Assembly: GCA_023146365.1 (NCBI GenBank)
Contig: JAGLCE010000073.1
Coordinates: forward strand, 1 to 16,086
Source of the DNA: Endozoicomonadaceae bacterium
Lineage (GTDB): Bacteria > Pseudomonadota > Gammaproteobacteria > Pseudomonadales > Endozoicomonadaceae
Length of the DNA: 16,086 nucleotides
Direction: 5' to 3'
The translations under genes and the position numbers were made by a program. Shown here in pieces: positions 14,612 to 16,086 of this stretch (positions are counted from its first letter, which is position 1; every line of letters begins with the position of its first letter). Below the pieces are notes generated by a model that searched no databases, was not told the DNA's origin, and was given only the letters and a program-made list of their open reading frames with translations.

Positions 14612-16086
14612 ATGCAAATTAACAACACTCAAATCCATCTCCATAACGTTAACGTTAACGATTATCAATGCATAATTTGTCGAGAACCTAAAAATGAAGT
14701 CGACGCTCGCTCCGTAGTCATCGCAAAATGTGAGCACACATATCACTTAAGTTGTTTGACACCGTGGTTTGAGATTGTGCGTAAGACTAATGAACCGTAC
14801 AGGTGCTGCATATGTCAGGGACAAGCTCTGCCGTTGGTTCGTCTTTCTGGACCTAAGACGCCTGAATACTCTCCTTACTGTGAAACGTTGACGATGAATA
14901 TCTGCCGTGAAGGAAGTATAGAAAATATGAACAAGCTATTTCATGATAATAAAGACATCGTCCATGAGAAATTTGCCAAACTTAAAAATATGGGTCTGTT
15001 GCACACAGCAGCTAAGAATGGCCATGACGACCGGTTGCAAGTCCTGCTCAATGTTGGTGGAAATGTGAATAGTTTAACGACAGACAACGTCACGCCACTG
15101 TTTTATGCTGCTCAAGATGGCTATTTTAACTGCTTACATCTTCTGTTAAAGGCTGGTGCGGGTGTGAATATCGCCATCCTTGATAGTGGTGACACGTCAT
15201 TGCAAATTGTCGCTCAAAACGGCCATTTTGATTGCCTGAAGGCTCTGCTCAAGGCTAAGGCGGATGTCAATCAGGCCCGAAAAGATGGTACCACACCCCT
15301 GCACCTTGCCGCTAAAAAAGGCCATATTGATAGCATGAAAGCTCTGCTCAAGTATGGGGCGGATGCCAATCAGGCCAACAAAAATGGTCTCACACCACTG
15401 CATTTTACCGCTGCAAATAACCATCTTGCTTGCATGAATGTTCTGCTAGAGGCTGGGGCGGATGTCAATCAGGCCCAAAAAAATGGTATCACTCCACTGC
15501 ACTTTGTCGCTGTACATGGCTATCTTGATTGCCTGGTGGCTCTGCTCAATGCTAATGCGAAGGTTGATTATACTGCTAATAATGGTGTTACAGCTCTGCT
15601 CTTGGTCGCTGGAAACGGCCATTTGGATTCCATGAATGTTCTGCTCAATGCTGGGGCGGATGTCCATCAGGCTGATAACCATGGTTTAACAGCTCTGCTC
15701 TTTGCCGCTGCAAATAACCATCTTGCTTGCATGAATGTTCTGCTAGAGGCTGGGGCGGATGTCAATCAGGCCCAAAAAAATGGTATCACTCCACTGCACC
15801 TTGTCGCTGTACAAGGCTATCTTGATTGCCTGGAGGCTCTGCTCAATGCTAATGCGAAGGTTGATTATACTGATAATAATGGTGTTACAGCTCTGCTCTT
15901 TGCCGCTGGAAACGGCCATTTGGATTCCATGAATGTTCTGCTCAATGCTGGGGCGGATGTCAATCATGCTAATAACTATGGTTTCACAGCTCTGCTCTTT
16001 GCCGCTGGAAAAGGCCATTTGGATTCCATTAATGTTCTGCTCAATGCTGGGGCGGATGTCCATCATGCTAATAACTATGGTTTCAC
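14612..16086 (+). CDS. RING-H2 finger / ankyrin-repeat protein, partial
   Basis: The frame from ATG 14612 is open to the window edge (491 codons), so the C terminus is unknown. Residues 20-68 form a RING-H2 finger: C20-C23, C40-H42, H45-C48, C65-C68, spaced C-x2-C-x16-C-x-H-x2-H-x2-C-x16-C-x2-C. Trp52, four residues after C48, sits where many E3 ligases have their E2-contacting tryptophan. Residues about 126-491 carry eleven complete ankyrin repeats of 33 residues plus a partial twelfth, near-consensus (such as DGTTPLHLAAKKGHIDSMKA). In eukaryotes RING plus ankyrin domains occur in ubiquitin ligases, with ankyrins binding substrate. I infer a host-directed effector; no signal peptide or secretion motif is visible. 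The ribosome binding site is weak (GGA 8-9 bases before the ATG). IS5 debris and AT-rich DNA upstream suggest a mobile region. Confidence 0.85.
   Translation, partial: MQINNTQIHLHNVNVNDYQCIICREPKNEVDARSVVIAKCEHTYHLSCLTPWFEIVRKTNEPYRCCICQGQALPLVRLSGPKTPEYSPYCETLTMNICREGSIENMNKLFHDNKDIVHEKFAKLKNMGLLHTAAKNGHDDRLQVLLNVGGNVNSLTTDNVTPLFYAAQDGYFNCLHLLLKAGAGVNIAILDSGDTSLQIVAQNGHFDCLKALLKAKADVNQARKDGTTPLHLAAKKGHIDSMKALLKYGADANQANKNGLTPLHFTAANNHLACMNVLLEAGADVNQAQKNGITPLHFVAVHGYLDCLVALLNANAKVDYTANNGVTALLLVAGNGHLDSMNVLLNAGADVHQADNHGLTALLFAAANNHLACMNVLLEAGADVNQAQKNGITPLHLVAVQGYLDCLEALLNANAKVDYTDNNGVTALLFAAGNGHLDSMNVLLNAGADVNHANNYGFTALLFAAGKGHLDSINVLLNAGADVHHANNYGF
15411..16004 (+). repeat. Tandem 297-bp duplication of three ankyrin repeats
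   Basis: Unit 1 (15411-15707) and unit 2 (15708-16004) have a period of exactly 297 bases, three 99-base ankyrin repeats, and differ at about eleven positions by my alignment. Most differences change amino acids, and the last third differs most. The duplication is recent and keeps the frame. Further 99-base repeats outside the two units are more diverged. Confidence 0.85.

Noticed and set aside
14384..14746. 120-codon minus-strand frame
   Set aside because: It overlaps antisense the RING-coding 5' end and is AT-rich hydrophobic sequence with no family resemblance. The plus-strand RING-ANK frame explains the region.
15197..16066. Minus-strand frames with repeating MVISxMDIRPSIEQ-like sequence
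   Set aside because: They are the antisense reading of the 99-base ankyrin repeats and repeat only because the coding strand does.

Overview
The window looks like a chromosomal segment of a host-associated marine gammaproteobacterium. The central block (about 3.7-13.2 kb) carries envelope genes in an order I recall from Pseudomonas/Oceanospirillales genomes. Both flanks carry accessory DNA with eukaryote-like proteins: Kruppel-type C2H2 zinc fingers on the left, and a RING-H2 finger fused to ankyrin repeats on the right. That combination suggests an Endozoicomonas-like symbiont or an intranuclear relative such as Ca. Endonucleobacter. This placement is inference from gene content; no marker gene was compared.

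Left flank (1-3.7 kb), mostly AT-rich. It holds an IS256-family transposase remnant (217-300, minus), two overlapping unrecognised minus-strand genes (353-967 and 1024-1290), a possible 34-residue ORF (1443-1547, plus), and an IS5-family transposase fragment (1688-1852, minus). A C2H2 zinc-finger gene follows (1944-2693, plus). It encodes four complete fingers and is cut by a TGA exactly where the second cysteine of a perfect fifth finger should be; the fifth finger continues in frame to a TAG at 2781. After it come a mostly empty stretch with a seven-unit ATTG/CAAT microsatellite and an orphan plus-strand terminator.

Core block (3747-13220), nearly all on the minus strand. In transcription order: lolC-type permease and lolD (lipoprotein release); then comEC (DNA uptake), an ExbB/TolQ-type and an ExbD/TolR-type protein (proton-driven motor), lpxK (lipid A kinase), ycaR (Trm112-like), kdsB (CMP-Kdo synthesis) and murB (peptidoglycan precursor). 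A DUF2062 membrane protein is on the plus strand between lolD and comEC. Several genes overlap by 4-8 bases, so translation is probably coupled. Three consecutive genes (exbB, exbD, lpxK) use GTG or TTG starts. Compared with the Pseudomonas order as I recall it, the low-molecular-weight phosphatase between kdsB and murB and a second LolC/E permease after lolD are missing.

Right flank (13.3-16.1 kb). A degenerate IS5-family transposase (13513-13963, minus) and about 650 bases of AT-rich non-coding DNA precede a long open reading frame (14612 to the window edge, plus). It encodes an N-terminal RING-H2 finger with all eight zinc ligands plus at least eleven ankyrin repeats. A 297-base, three-repeat unit in it has been duplicated recently. 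The architecture suggests a secreted ubiquitin-ligase effector, which is inference. The two eukaryote-like genes, one with probable DNA-binding fingers and one with a RING-ANK architecture, are the most notable content of this window.
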